DNA of 49,108 nt from Methylotenera sp. (GCA_021738245.1 JAIPCJ010000010.1:1-49108); one strand, 5' to 3'. Counted from the first letter of the stretch, positions 19,243 through 28,412 are shown. Numbers and translations: made by a program. Notes: generated from the sequence alone by a model not told the origin.

Positions 19243-20597
19243 GCGAGGCTCATCACCTGCTGCAGCGTCGCGGCATTGGCGCTGCACAGCGCGCGGAAGT
19301 CGGGGCTGATGCGCCCGTCGACCGATGCCGCCTGCCAGAAGGCCAGCGCGCGGGGCGCCACCTGGGCCCAGCGCTCGCGCTCGGCCGGCAACGGCAGGCC
19401 GGGGGTGAGCCGGGGTGACAGCACCTCGCCGCCGGCAAGCGGGGCATAACGCATCGGCAGTTGGTCATAGCTCGGTGCCAGGCGCAGGCCGTCGGCATCG
19501 CAGAAGAAGCCGAGATTGCCGCCGTGCATGTCGGTGTTGCCGATCAACTGGCCGAACAGCTGCCGCTGCGCCACGGCCTCGGCATCGGCCGGGCTCAACA
19601 GGCCCTGGCGGGCGAGGGCCTGGGCCACGGTGGTCCAGTCGTCGCTGGCGGCACCCACGAGGCCGGCATTGGCGCTCTCCAGGCTCACCACGCCGCAGCG
19701 CCCGTGCAGGCCGATGCGGTCGAAGCGCTCGCTCTCCAGGAAGTGCCGGTTGTCGTGGGCCAGCAGCCGGGTGCGTGCAACGTCCTCACCCAGGGCCTGG
19801 GCCGCCAGGTGCTCGCACACCAGCAGATCACGCCAGCGTTGCACCGTGGCTGAGTCGTCGGCACCGCTGAACTTGACCACGCAGTGCGGCGTGGCCGCGC
19901 CGGCGTGTTCGCGGGCCACTGTGAACTTCGGGAACTCGCCACCGGCCGACGAGCCGGGCAGGGCGCCAGCCATGGCCTGCTCGGCCATCTCGGCATAGCG
20001 TCGGGCCAGATCCTGCGCCGGCAGCGGCGCCTCGGGTTGCACACGGGCGTCGAGATGGCGGCGCAGGGCGGCGTCGCCGATGAGCAGGTGGCCGGGCAGG
20101 TCGTCGCCGAGGTGGGTCAGGCTCAGCAGCAGCGCGTCGTCGTCCCACTGTCGTGGGTCGGTCGGCAACGCCAGCGCCGGGCCATGCTGCCGTGCCCAGG
20201 CGCGCCCGAGAAAACCTTGGGGGCGCAAGTCTGCCAGTGGGTAGGGCAGACCGTCGTACCACCCATCGCGGCTCTCGGCCGGCGTGGGCCAGGCGGGTGA
20301 CGTGACCTCGACGTGGCAGCCGCCCGGGGCCGTGGGCCTGAGCAGTCCGACCGTCTGGGCCCGGCCATCGCTGTCGATGCGGTAGACGGGCACGGTCTGC
20401 ACCTGGCCGCGGTAGTCCCTGCGCCAGGCGATGCGCCGGCGGCGTGTCTGCCCGGCCGCCACCACCGAGTCGGCGGCGGCGGCCACCAGCCGTTGCACGG
20501 TCTTGGTGGAGCAGCCCAAGGCGGTGGCGATCTCGACGAGGCCCAGCGGGCCGCGCAGGCGCAGCAGGCGTTGCAGTGAGGGCAGGTCGGCGGTCAT
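19239..20597 (-). CDS. yjjJ: HipA-like kinase with fused N-terminal HTH (YjjJ-type toxin)
   Basis: The 452-residue protein joins an N-terminal winged or HTH region (about 5-45, with LVEIATALGCSTKTVQRLVA) to a HipA-type kinase fold. The kinase part shows SSAGGEFPKFTV, the glycine-rich ATP loop, and GNTDMHGGNLGF, in which Asp356 is the expected catalytic base and Asn361 a metal ligand. E. coli YjjJ has the same size and architecture. YjjJ-like proteins are HipA-family toxins that do not need a separate HipB because the DNA-binding part is fused. No hipB-like gene is adjacent. The upstream region is AT-rich with direct repeats over a promoter, which suggests autoregulation. The target of the kinase is unknown. 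Confidence 0.85.
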   Translation of the reverse strand: MTADLPSLQRLLRLRGPLGLVEIATALGCSTKTVQRLVAAAADSVVAAGQTRRRRIAWRRDYRGQVQTVPVYRIDSDGRAQTVGLLRPTAPGGCHVEVTSPAWPTPAESRDGWYDGLPYPLADLRPQGFLGRAWARQHGPALALPTDPRQWDDDALLLSLTHLGDDLPGHLLIGDAALRRHLDARVQPEAPLPAQDLARRYAEMAEQAMAGALPGSSAGGEFPKFTVAREHAGAATPHCVVKFSGADDSATVQRWRDLLVCEHLAAQALGEDVARTRLLAHDNRHFLESERFDRIGLHGRCGVVSLESANAGLVGAASDDWTTVAQALARQGLLSPADAEAVAQRQLFGQLIGNTDMHGGNLGFFCDADGLRLAPSYDQLPMRYAPLAGGEVLSPRLTPGLPLPAERERWAQVAPRALAFWQAASVDGRISPDFRALCSANAATLQQVMSLA

Positions 20598-20614
20598 CAG
20601 GCAGGAACACTTGT

Positions 20615-20661
20615 CCTGAATTGAGGCCTGAATTGTTGAGCAAAAAATGATTAAAAGTCAA
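20615..20661 (-). promoter_or_regulatory. Promoter with direct-repeat operator for the YjjJ-like gene
   Basis: On the minus strand TTGACT (20656-20661) and AACAAT (20632-20637) make a -35/-10 pair with an 18-base spacer in an AT-rich stretch unlike its surroundings. Two copies of CAATTCAGG (plus-strand CCTGAATTG at 20615-20623 and 20627-20635) lie 12 bases apart, on and just after the -10. They are good candidates for the binding site of the HTH domain of the YjjJ-like protein. Confidence 0.55.
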
Positions 20662-20706
20662 ATATTTGCGTTTATTAAGCGCACAGATATGTCTTGAATA
20701 ATGTGG

Positions 20707-21252
20707 CTAATCTGGTGCTGCCCAGGTGCCGCGGACCAACCACCCGTCGGCCAGATGCGGCTGCAAGCGCATTCCTGCCTCGCGCATCAGGGCGAGCATG
20801 CGCCGGTTCTCGGCCAGCACCTCGCCGAACAGGGTGTGCACGCCCTGCGCACGAGCGTCAGCCTGCAGGTGGGCCAGCAGCCGGCGACCCAGGCCGCGGC
20901 CCTGCCAGGCGTCGGCCACCGCCAGTGCAAACTCCGCCCGGCCAGGGTCGGCGGCATCCGACACGAAACGGGCATCGGCAATGAACGTCGGGACGGGCGC
21001 GTCCACCCGTTCGACGACCCACGCGCGATGACGCTGCTGGTCCACGTCGGTCAACAGCGTCAGCAGGGCCGGGCTCAGCTCCCGCAAGCCCACGTGAAAA
21101 CGCTGATGGCGCGAGTCCAGCGACAAGCCGTTGAAGAAGCGCCGCTCCGCTTCCACGTCCTCCGGTTCGAGCAGCCGCAACCGGGTGCCGGGCACAGTGG
21201 CCCAGGCGGCTGTCGGCGGCGAGGCAGGCGGCTTGAGCAGAGCGGCCGTCAT
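20707..21252 (-). CDS. GNAT family N-acetyltransferase
   Basis: The 181-residue protein has a GNAT fold: strands with RLRLLEPEDVEAERRFF at the front, and the acetyl-CoA binding loop WQGRGLGRRLLAHL (R/Q-x-x-G-x-G/A). A following segment, LFGEVLAENRRMLALMREAG, is often seen in the Pat-like or RimI-like members. The acceptor is unknown. It overlaps the DUF2917 gene by 4 bases (ATGA), and both lie divergent from a LysR gene, so that regulator probably controls them. Confidence 0.88.
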   Translation of the reverse strand: MTAALLKPPASPPTAAWATVPGTRLRLLEPEDVEAERRFFNGLSLDSRHQRFHVGLRELSPALLTLLTDVDQQRHRAWVVERVDAPVPTFIADARFVSDAADPGRAEFALAVADAWQGRGLGRRLLAHLQADARAQGVHTLFGEVLAENRRMLALMREAGMRLQPHLADGWLVRGTWAAPD

Positions 21253-21497
21253 GCCGACCTCCGGGACGGCCGCAGGTCCAGCACGGCCGGGCCGCTGAGG
21301 GCACTGATGGTCACGCCCCGGTCACCCGGTGTGGCGAAGCATTGGCCGGGCTCCAACACGATGTCGCGCAGGTCGTGGTCCAGCGTGATCCACACCGTGC
21401 CAGCCGCACTGCACAGTTGGGTGGCGCCGGCCTGGGGCAGGCGAGAGGTCTGGCCGCGTTGCAGCAGCAGCCGGGTGTGGGCGACGTCGATCAGCAT
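21249..21497 (-). CDS. DUF2917 domain protein
   Basis: The 82-residue protein matches the DUF2917 pattern, with AGTVWITLDHDLRDIVLEPGQ in the middle and a cupin-like small beta structure expected. Its function is unknown. A clear GGAGG ribosome binding site precedes the ATG at 21497. A much longer open frame runs upstream through the LysR gene, but it is antisense and not coding. It is the first gene of a two-gene unit with the acetyltransferase, divergent from the LysR regulator gene. Confidence 0.82.
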   Translation of the reverse strand: MLIDVAHTRLLLQRGQTSRLPQAGATQLCSAAGTVWITLDHDLRDIVLEPGQCFATPGDRGVTISALSGPAVLDLRPSRRSA

Positions 21498-21523
21498 GGC
21501 AGCCTCCTGGATGCGGCGATGGG

Positions 21524-21560
21524 GACTTGCGGCATGCATGGACGTCATGCTTGCGAAGTC
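21524..21560. promoter_or_regulatory. Dyad in the LysR/DUF2917 divergent region
   Basis: GCATG (21532-21536) and CATGC (21546-21550) are separated by 9 bases and flanked by GACTT (21524-21528) and AAGTC (21556-21560). The result is an extended imperfect inverted repeat between the two divergent starts. This is where a LysR-type regulator would be expected to bind. Confidence 0.45.
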
Positions 21561-21638
21561 ACCATCTGGCGCACATAGTCGGCGCTCAGCCTTCGGCCGA
21601 CAAACGATGGTTTGGAAGGCTTGGCATTCCTCCAGCTC

Positions 21639-22559
21639 ATGCAAGACAAACCGCTTGACCACTTGCCGCCGCTGCCTTTGCTGGCGGCGTTCGAGGCTGC
21701 CGCCCGCCATTTGAGCTTCACCCAGGCGGCGCAGGAGCGCTTCGTGACCCAGTCGGCCATCAGCCGCCAGATCCGGGCGCTGGAAGACGCGCTCGGCGTG
21801 CCGCTGTTCGAGCGCCGGCACCGGGCCCTGGTGCTGACGGAGGACGGCCAGCGCCTGCATGCCGCCTGTGCCGCCGCCCTGAACACGCTGCGGGTGGCGG
21901 TGCGAACAGTGCGCGAGCCTCACCAGCGCCAGGTGCTGGCGCTGACGACCACGCCGGGCTTTGCATCGCTGTGGCTGATTCCACGGCTCACCGCCTTCAC
22001 CCGTGCCCATCCGGGCGTGGATGTGCGGCTGGACGCGGGCCTGGGCAACCGCAACCTGGCCAGCGAAGGTTTCGACCTGGCTATCCGCTACAGCCCGGTG
22101 GGCAGCGGTCAGGGGCAGCCGCTGTTTGCCGAGGCCATGCTGCCGGTGTGCAGCCCGCGCCTGGTGAGCGAGCTGGGCCTGCCGCTGCGTGAGCCGGCCG
22201 ACCTGGCACGCCACACGCTGCTCCACCTGGCCATGGACGGCGACAGCCCCGGCATGCCCGCCGAGTGGGAGCCGTGGCTCAACGCCTGGGGCCTGGCGGA
22301 CTTGCGGCCCGTCGCGCGGCTGAGCTTCTCGAGCTACGCCGAAGCGATTGCCGCTGCCGTGGCCGGGCAGGGTGTGGCCCTGGGCCGCCGGCCGCTGGTG
22401 GATGCGCTGCTGGCCAGCGGGCAACTGGTGACGCCGTTCGACGCCGGCATTGCGTCGGCGCGGGTCTATCGCCTCATCATCGACCCGGCGGCGCGTGCGC
22501 GACCGGCCGTCAAGGCATTCGAGCGGTGGTTGCTCGACCAGTGCGGCGCCGGCAGCTGA
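21639..22559 (+). CDS. LysR-type transcriptional regulator, GcvA-like
   Basis: The 306-residue regulator has a winged HTH at about residues 8-68 (LAAFEAAARHLSFTQAAQ, then VTQSAISRQIRALED) and a substrate-binding domain. Its opening PLPLLAAFEAAARHLSF is that of the GcvA subgroup, whose members often act on neighbouring genes. I prefer the ATG at 21639 to an upstream TTG at 21612, since the family starts there. It is divergent from the DUF2917-GNAT pair and ends one base before the stop of yebC. The inducer is unknown. Confidence 0.9.
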   Translation: MQDKPLDHLPPLPLLAAFEAAARHLSFTQAAQERFVTQSAISRQIRALEDALGVPLFERRHRALVLTEDGQRLHAACAAALNTLRVAVRTVREPHQRQVLALTTTPGFASLWLIPRLTAFTRAHPGVDVRLDAGLGNRNLASEGFDLAIRYSPVGSGQGQPLFAEAMLPVCSPRLVSELGLPLREPADLARHTLLHLAMDGDSPGMPAEWEPWLNAWGLADLRPVARLSFSSYAEAIAAAVAGQGVALGRRPLVDALLASGQLVTPFDAGIASARVYRLIIDPAARARPAVKAFERWLLDQCGAGS

Positions 22560-23273
22560 TCAACCGGCCAAGCCCGCGTAGACGTGCTGGACGTCGTCGT
22601 TGTCGTCCATCGCAGCCAGGAAGCTCTCCACCTCTTCCAGCTGCTCCGCGGTGAGGCTGGCCGGGTCGACCGGGTTCTTGGGGCGGTAGCCGAGCTTGGC
22701 GCTCAGCACGGTGAAGCCCTGGGCCGGCAGCGCCCGGCTGACGAGGTCCAGGTCGGCAGGGTCGGTCAGGAACAGCGTGATGCCGTCTTCGTCCGCCGGC
22801 ACCAGGTCTTGCGCGCCAGCTTCGATGGCCGCCATGTCGGCATCGGCGCCGGGGGCGGTGGGTTCGGCCTCGATCAGACCGAGGTGGTCGAAGTCCCAGC
22901 TCACCGAGCCTGGTGTGCCCTGCTGGCCCTTGCGGAACAGCACGCGCATGTCGGACGCCGCGCGGTTGGTGTTGTCGGTCAGCACCTCCACCATGACCGG
23001 CACGCGGTGCGGCGCAAAGCCTTCGTAGATGACCTGCTCGAAGTGCACCGTCTCACCGGTCAGGCCGGCGCCCTTCTTGATGGCGCGGTCCAGGGTGTCC
23101 TTGGGCATGGAGACCTTGCGGGCGGCCTCCACGGCCATGCGCAGCTTGGCGTTGTCCTTGGGGTCGGCGCCGTTGCGCGCCGCGATCATGATGTCCTTGG
23201 CCAGCTTGCCGAACAGCTTGCCCTTGGCATTGGCCGCGATGTCCTTGTGCTTGGCTTTCCATTGCGCGCCCAT
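22560..23273 (-). CDS. YebC/PmpR family transcriptional regulator
   Basis: The 237-residue protein starts [18 protein letters not shown] and contains [23 protein letters not shown] and [15 protein letters not shown], all family hallmarks. YebC proteins bind DNA and, in recent work, also ribosomes at proline stalls; PmpR represses quorum-sensing genes in Pseudomonas. Which role holds here cannot be read from sequence. The family's usual start SRWENIKHRK is replaced by a [11 protein letters not shown] form. The usual neighbours ruvC/ruvA are absent; the stop abuts the LysR gene. Confidence 0.93.
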   Translation of the reverse strand: MGAQWKAKHKDIAANAKGKLFGKLAKDIMIAARNGADPKDNAKLRMAVEAARKVSMPKDTLDRAIKKGAGLTGETVHFEQVIYEGFAPHRVPVMVEVLTDNTNRAASDMRVLFRKGQQGTPGSVSWDFDHLGLIEAEPTAPGADADMAAIEAGAQDLVPADEDGITLFLTDPADLDLVSRALPAQGFTVLSAKLGYRPKNPVDPASLTAEQLEEVESFLAAMDDNDDVQHVYAGLAG

Positions 23274-23344
23274 GGGCTCGATCCAGTCTTCAGAGTTGCG
23301 TGTGAGGGGAAGGCCCGACCTGCGGGCGGCGCGCCGGCCGGGGC

Positions 23345-24172
23345 TCAGTCGCGCGGGAACGCGATCTTCCCACCTTCGGCCGCCAGGATCGTGGCCGGTG
23401 CATCGGGGCTGGCGCCACCAGCGTGCTGGGGTGCCAGGGCCGCCCAGGCGCTGAGCATGTCGTCGCCGGCCTGCATCTTCTCGAAAAGCGCGCGGAAGAA
23501 GCGCCCGAAGCTGTCGCCCTGGCGGTCGATGGTGAACACGAGGTTGGCCGAGCGCGGGCCGCGCAGGCCGATGGCATTGCGGATGCTCTGCGCCGAATTG
23601 GGCGTGGCCACGACCACGATGGCGGCATGGGTGGCCTGCACGATCTGCCGCACGCCGACGGGCTTGGGGCCTTGCAGGGTGCCGTCCTCGTTCAGCCGGG
23701 CGTAGACGAACAGCACCTCTGCACTTGGGATCTGCTGGTGCGCCGGCACACGCGCACGCATGAAGAGCGGGCCGAGGCGTTCGGCGTCCTGCCTGACGAG
23801 ATCGTCCATCTCCGGGCCGCACAGGTTGGCAAAGCCGATCGCCAGCGGCGTGCGCGGCGCCTTCTCATGCTGCTCGACCGCTTCGATGATGGCCTGCATC
23901 TCCTGCTGGCAGGCCTCGGCCTGCCGACCGAGCGTGCTGACCTCGTGGTAGGCCCACGCGGTCCCGATGCCCGTCATGACGCCCAGCACCAGCAGGGTGA
24001 GGGTGATGCCCACGGCCGCGTTGACGAGGGTCAGCGCCACGAACGCGAACAGCATCGACGCGCTGGCCACCCCCAGCATCCGGCGGATCTGCGTCCACTG
24101 GGCCGCGGCACGGGCATCGTCTGCAGCCGCGCTGGTGAGGCTTTCCCAGCGTTTCAGCATCTCCGAGTTCAT
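23345..24172 (-). CDS. Uncharacterised two-helix membrane protein
   Basis: I do not recognise this 275-residue protein. It has two adjacent hydrophobic segments at about 33-52 and 54-73, and a region rich in acidic and helical residues at about 75-110. A soluble C-terminal domain begins around residue 115. Conserved-looking points are [38 protein letters not shown] and a terminal [17 protein letters not shown]. It lies 26 bases downstream of the HtrA gene on the same strand, so it may act at the membrane together with that periplasmic protease. That link is only positional. Confidence 0.7.
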   Translation of the reverse strand: MNSEMLKRWESLTSAAADDARAAAQWTQIRRMLGVASASMLFAFVALTLVNAAVGITLTLLVLGVMTGIGTAWAYHEVSTLGRQAEACQQEMQAIIEAVEQHEKAPRTPLAIGFANLCGPEMDDLVRQDAERLGPLFMRARVPAHQQIPSAEVLFVYARLNEDGTLQGPKPVGVRQIVQATHAAIVVVATPNSAQSIRNAIGLRGPRSANLVFTIDRQGDSFGRFFRALFEKMQAGDDMLSAWAALAPQHAGGASPDAPATILAAEGGKIAFPRD

Positions 24173-24198
24173 GGGGGCGTGGGCAGGCGTTGCGTGGT

Positions 24199-25293
24199 TC
24201 AGTCCGAGCTGCCCAGTGTCGCGGCCACCTTGCGCGTCTGGCCGGCGCGCCAGACGGTGAGCGTGACCTTCTCGCCGATCTGGCGGGTTTCAAGCAAGGA
24301 CAGCATGTCGTCGAGGTCGGCCACGGCCTGGCCGTCGACGGCGGTGATCACGTCGCCCTGCACGATGCGCCCGTTGCGGTCCCGGCCGAAGGGCTGCAGG
24401 CCAGCCGCTGCCGCCGGGCTGCCGCTGGCCACGTTCACCAGCAGCACACCCTTGGGCGCGCCCAGGGCCTTGGCGATGTTGTCGGGGCCGGCGGTCACGC
24501 CCAGCGCCGGCCGGATGAAGCGGCCATCGCGGATCAGCCGCGGCACGATGCGGTTGACTTCGTCCACCGGGATGGCGAAGCCGATGCCCGCGCTGGCGCC
24601 ACTCGGGCTGTAGATCGCGGTGTTCACGCCGATGAGCCGGCCGGCCGAGTCCAGCAGCGGCCCGCCGGAGTTGCCGGGGTTGATGGCGGCATCCGTCTGG
24701 ATGGCGCCCTTGATGGTGCGCCGGGTGACCGACTCGATCTCGCGGTTCAGTGCCGAGACGATGCCGGTGGTGAGGGTCTGGTCCAGCCCGAAGGGGTTGC
24801 CGATGGCGTAGACCTTCTGGCCAACCTGCAGGTCCCGGCTGCTGCCCACCGCGATTGCGGGCAGCTTGTCGCGCGGCGCTTCGATGCGCAGCACGGCAAT
24901 GTCGCGGTCAGGAAAGGCACCGACCAGCCGGGCCGGATAGCTGCTCTGGTCGTTCAGCGTCACGGTGGCGCGGTCGCCGCCCTGGATGACGTGGAAATTG
25001 GTGACGATGTGCCCGGTGTCGTCCCAGACGAAACCCGTGCCGGTGCCGCTGGGCTGCTCACTGGTGCGCAGCGAAAAGAAGTCGCGCTGCACGGCCAAGG
25101 TCGTGATGTGCACGACCGAGGGCGACACGCGCTTGAACACGCTGATGTTGTTGTTCTCCTCGGCATCCAGCGCGCCGCGGGCCGTCACCGCACGGGGCTG
25201 GGCGGGCGTCTTGGCCGGCGCGGCGGGTGCCACGGGCAGCAGGAGGGTCGCCAGCAGGACGGCGGCGGTGAAGCGGGGCGAGGTCAGGGCCAT
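24199..25293 (-). CDS. HtrA/DegQ-like serine protease with one PDZ domain
   Basis: The 364-residue protein starts with a Sec signal-like segment (about 5-27), so it acts in the periplasm. The trypsin-like domain carries the catalytic triad His101 (TNFHVI), Asp131 (DRDIAVL) and Ser209 (NPGNSGGPLL). One PDZ domain follows at about 265-360, as in DegS- or HhoB-like members rather than the two-PDZ DegP. It should degrade or protect misfolded envelope proteins, or cleave a regulator. The ATG at 25293 was chosen because the signal peptide begins there; the open frame further upstream shows no such signal. Confidence 0.92.
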   Translation of the reverse strand: MALTSPRFTAAVLLATLLLPVAPAAPAKTPAQPRAVTARGALDAEENNNISVFKRVSPSVVHITTLAVQRDFFSLRTSEQPSGTGTGFVWDDTGHIVTNFHVIQGGDRATVTLNDQSSYPARLVGAFPDRDIAVLRIEAPRDKLPAIAVGSSRDLQVGQKVYAIGNPFGLDQTLTTGIVSALNREIESVTRRTIKGAIQTDAAINPGNSGGPLLDSAGRLIGVNTAIYSPSGASAGIGFAIPVDEVNRIVPRLIRDGRFIRPALGVTAGPDNIAKALGAPKGVLLVNVASGSPAAAAGLQPFGRDRNGRIVQGDVITAVDGQAVADLDDMLSLLETRQIGEKVTLTVWRAGQTRKVAATLGSSD

Positions 25294-25432
25294 GGGCGGC
25301 TTCGGAAGGTGACGACGCCCGGCATTTTGAGCCGACCGACGTGCGTTCAAGCGCAACGGCGCCGGCTCCCGGGCCGGCCGGCGGGTGCGTGGCGTTTCCG
25401 CGGCCAGAATGCGGGCGTCGCCTTCACTGCCC

Positions 25433-26149
25433 ATGACCGTGCCGCCTGCTGCTCCCGAACGTCTGGATCGCCTCGATGCCCTGCGGGGTCTGGCCATCGT
25501 CTGGATGGCGGTGTTTCACTTCAGCTTCGACCTGAACCATTTCGGCTGGATTCGGCAGGACTTCTACCGCGACCCGGTCTGGACCTGGCAGCGCGTCTGC
25601 ATCGTCAGCCTGTTCCTGTTCTGCGCCGGGGGTGGGCAGGCCTTGGCGGTAATGGCGGGTCAGGGCGCGCAGCGCTTCTGGCGCCGGTGGGCGCAGGTGG
25701 CGGGCTGTGCGCTGTTGGTGTCGGCCGGGTCGTGGTTCATGTTCCCGAACAGCTGGATCAGCTTCGGCGTGCTGCATGGCATCGCCGTGATGCTGCTGCT
25801 GTTGCGCCTGGGCCTGGCACGGTGGCCGGCCGGCGCGCTGCTGACCCTGGCGGCGCTGGCCCTGGCCGCCCCGCACCTGGTGCAGCACCACTTCTTCGAC
25901 ACCCGCTGGACCGACTGGGTCGGCCTCGTCACGCACAAGCCCATCACCGAAGACTACGTGCCGGTGCTGCCGTGGCTCGGCATGATGTTGATCGGCTTCG
26001 TCGTCACCCGGGCGCGGCCGCAGTGGTGGCGTGGGGCCGCGCCGCAGCCGCTGGCCGTGCTGGGGCGCTGGTCGCTGAGCTTTTACATGGTGCATCAGCC
26101 GGTGTTGATCGGGCTGCTCCTGGCGGCCCAATGGATGAGGAGCTCTTGA
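25433..26149 (+). CDS. DUF1624/HGSNAT-like membrane acyltransferase
   Basis: The 238-residue protein has about seven hydrophobic helices. It opens with RLDRLDALRGLAIVWMAVFHF, the start typical of heparan-alpha-glucosaminide acetyltransferase-like and DUF1624 proteins, and ends with WSLSFYMVHQPVLIG. These are thought to move acyl groups across membranes. The catalytic-like His in VFHFSFDLNHFG is present. It is transcribed with the following polysaccharide deacetylase gene (TGATG overlap at 26147-26151). An acyltransferase and a deacetylase in one unit would fit modification of a cell-envelope glycan. Confidence 0.85.
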   Translation: MTVPPAAPERLDRLDALRGLAIVWMAVFHFSFDLNHFGWIRQDFYRDPVWTWQRVCIVSLFLFCAGGGQALAVMAGQGAQRFWRRWAQVAGCALLVSAGSWFMFPNSWISFGVLHGIAVMLLLLRLGLARWPAGALLTLAALALAAPHLVQHHFFDTRWTDWVGLVTHKPITEDYVPVLPWLGMMLIGFVVTRARPQWWRGAAPQPLAVLGRWSLSFYMVHQPVLIGLLLAAQWMRSS

Positions 26150-26955
26150 TGCGCAAGCAATGCCTGGCCGCTTTCGGCTCGCTGCTGTTCGGTCTGTTCC
26201 TGAGTGCAGCCGCCCAGGGCGCGCCGTTCAACTGGCCGCAGGGCGCCCGCGCGGCGGTCAGCCTGGGCTACGACGATGGCCTGGCCAGCCAGCTCGATCA
26301 CGTGGTGCCGGCGCTCAACGCGCGCGGCCTGCGCGGCAGCTTCTATCTGCCGATCAACAGCCCCACGCTGCCCGCCCGCCAGGGCGAGTGGCGGGCGGCA
26401 GCCGCGGCCGGGCATGAGCTGGGCAACCACAGCCTCTTTCACGGGTGCTCCGCGCGCGGCCCGGGGCGCGATTGGGTGCTGCCGCACCGCGACCTCGACC
26501 AGCAGACGCCCGCCGCCGTGCAGGAGCAGATCCTGGGGGCCAGCACCTGGCTGCAGGGCCCGGACGGGCGCGGCGGCCCCAGCTTCCCGCCGCCCTGCCT
26601 GGATCTCACCGCCAGCGGCCAGGACTTCGTCACCGCGTTGCAGCCGCATTTCGTAGCCTACCGGGCGACCGGCCCGGGGATGGTGAGCGACACCGAGCAG
26701 TTGCGTCCCTACGCCATGCCGGTCTATTTCGTCGAAGGGATGAGCGGCGAGCAGCTCATCGCGCTGGTGGAGCAGGCGGCAGCCCGGGGCGCGCTGGTGT
26801 CGCTGCTCTTCCACGGCGTGGGGGCGGAGCACCTGAGCGTCACCCGCGAGGCGCACGACCAGTTGCTCGACCACCTCGCCCGCCACAAGGACCGCTTCTG
26901 GACCGACAGCTTCGTGAACATCATGGAGGCCGCACGCCGCCAGGCCGGCCGCTGA
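26149..26955 (+). CDS. Polysaccharide deacetylase family protein
   Basis: The 268-residue protein starts with a Sec signal (about 5-24). It shows the NodB-homology motifs: the YDDG Asp pair near residue 41 in SLGYDDGLA, and the metal-binding H-x-x-N-H pattern in GHELGNHSLFHG. Lipids, chitin-like or peptidoglycan sugars are all possible substrates. I chose the ATG at 26149, overlapping the upstream stop; an in-frame ATG at 26131 would add six residues. It ends 15 bases before rlmB. Whether its substrate is the same glycan as the acyltransferase's is inference. Confidence 0.85.
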   Translation: MRKQCLAAFGSLLFGLFLSAAAQGAPFNWPQGARAAVSLGYDDGLASQLDHVVPALNARGLRGSFYLPINSPTLPARQGEWRAAAAAGHELGNHSLFHGCSARGPGRDWVLPHRDLDQQTPAAVQEQILGASTWLQGPDGRGGPSFPPPCLDLTASGQDFVTALQPHFVAYRATGPGMVSDTEQLRPYAMPVYFVEGMSGEQLIALVEQAAARGALVSLLFHGVGAEHLSVTREAHDQLLDHLARHKDRFWTDSFVNIMEAARRQAGR

Positions 26956-26970
26956 GTCGACAATGGGCGC

Positions 26971-27723
26971 ATGAGTTCTCCCAAGTCCGTCCTGTTCGGC
27001 TTTCACGCCGTCACCGTCCGCCTCAAGACCCACCCCGGCTCGGTGGCCGAGGTGCATTTCGACCCCGCCCGGCGCGACCAGCGCATGCGCGCCTTCATCG
27101 AGCGCGCCAAGGAGGCCGGGGCCAAGCTGGTGGAGAGCAGCGACGAGCGGCTGACACAGCTCGCCGGCAGCCTGCGCCACCAGGGCGTCGTGGCCCGGGT
27201 GACGGCGCTCGCGCAGCCGCATTCGCTGGACGACGTGCTCGACGCGGTGCAGGGCCCGCCGCTGGTGCTGGTGCTCGACGGCGTGACCGACCCGCACAAC
27301 CTCGGCGCCTGCCTGCGCGTGGCCGACGGGGCCGGTGCACATGCGGTGGTGGCGCCCAAGGACCGCGCGGTCGGCCTGAACGCCACGGTGGCCAAGGTGG
27401 CCAGCGGGGCGGCCGAGACGGTGCCCTACCTGATGGTCACCAACCTGGCGCGCACGCTCAACGAGCTGAAGGAGCGCGACATCTGGGTGGTCGGCACCTC
27501 TGACCAGGCCGAGCGGTCCATCTACGACCTCGATCTCAATCGGCCGATGGCCTTCGTGCTGGGGGCTGAAGGCGAGGGCATGCGCCAGCTGACTGCCAAG
27601 ACCTGCGACGAGCTCGTGCGCATCCCGATGGCCGGTGCGGTCGAGAGCCTGAACGTGTCCGTGGCCTCGGGGGTGTGCCTGTACGAGGCGCTGCGCCAGC
27701 GCACCGCGCCGGCCCGTCGATAA
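26971..27723 (+). CDS. rlmB: 23S rRNA (Gm2251) 2'-O-methyltransferase
   Basis: The 250-residue SpoU-family enzyme methylates G2251 in the ribosomal P-loop of 23S rRNA. The N-terminal substrate-binding domain covers about 1-80 and the knotted methyltransferase domain about 95-250. Three family motifs are visible: [27 protein letters not shown], and [12 protein letters not shown]. The length is normal. The gene sits between the deacetylase gene and upp on the plus strand. Confidence 0.95.
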   Translation: MSSPKSVLFGFHAVTVRLKTHPGSVAEVHFDPARRDQRMRAFIERAKEAGAKLVESSDERLTQLAGSLRHQGVVARVTALAQPHSLDDVLDAVQGPPLVLVLDGVTDPHNLGACLRVADGAGAHAVVAPKDRAVGLNATVAKVASGAAETVPYLMVTNLARTLNELKERDIWVVGTSDQAERSIYDLDLNRPMAFVLGAEGEGMRQLTAKTCDELVRIPMAGAVESLNVSVASGVCLYEALRQRTAPARR

Positions 27724-27755
27724 TTCCGACTACTCAGTAGAAAAGGGAGCCCACC

Positions 27756-28388
27756 ATGGCCGTCATCGAAGTCAAACATCCCCTCGTCAAGCACAAGATC
27801 GGGCTGATGCGGGAGGCCGACATTTCGACCAAGAAGTTCCGCGAGCTGACGGGCGAGGTGGCGCGGCTGCTGACCTACGAGGCGACCGAAGACTTCCCGC
27901 TCGAGAAGGTGACGATCAACTGCTGGAGCGGCCCGGCCGAGGTCGACCAGATCGCGGGCCGCAAGGTCACTGTGGTGCCCATCCTGCGAGCCGGCCTTGG
28001 CATGCTGGACGGCGTGCTGGACATCCTGCCCAACGCCAAGGTGTCGGTCGTGGGCCTGGCCCGCGACCACGAAACCCTGAAGCCGGTGAACTACTTCGAC
28101 AAGTTCGTCGGCAACCTCGAAGCCCGCACCGCGCTCATCATCGACCCGATGCTGGCCACGGCCGGCAGCATGATCGCCACCATCGACCTGCTCAAGGCAC
28201 GCGGCTGCAAGGACATCCGCGCCCTGGTGCTGGTCGCCGCGCCTGAGGGCGTGAAGGCCCTGAACGCCGCCCACCCCGACGTGCGCTGCTGGACGGCCGC
28301 CATCGACAGCCACCTCAACGAGGTCGGCTACATCATCCCGGGCCTGGGCGACGCGGGCGACAAGATCTTCGGCACGAAGGAAGGCTGA
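27756..28388 (+). CDS. upp: Uracil phosphoribosyltransferase
   Basis: The 210-residue enzyme makes UMP from uracil and PRPP in pyrimidine salvage. The PRPP loop is the [11 protein letters not shown] segment near residues 130-140, and [10 protein letters not shown] and the C-terminal [12 protein letters not shown] are also typical. A strong GGGAG ribosome binding site precedes the ATG by nine bases. The 32-base gap after rlmB contains an 11-base palindrome CTACTCAGTAG (27730-27740) of unclear meaning. It is convergent with the aminotransferase gene. Confidence 0.97.
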   Translation: MAVIEVKHPLVKHKIGLMREADISTKKFRELTGEVARLLTYEATEDFPLEKVTINCWSGPAEVDQIAGRKVTVVPILRAGLGMLDGVLDILPNAKVSVVGLARDHETLKPVNYFDKFVGNLEARTALIIDPMLATAGSMIATIDLLKARGCKDIRALVLVAAPEGVKALNAAHPDVRCWTAAIDSHLNEVGYIIPGLGDAGDKIFGTKEG

Positions 28389-28412
28389 GGCCAGGCCGAC
28401 GGCCGGCTCGCC

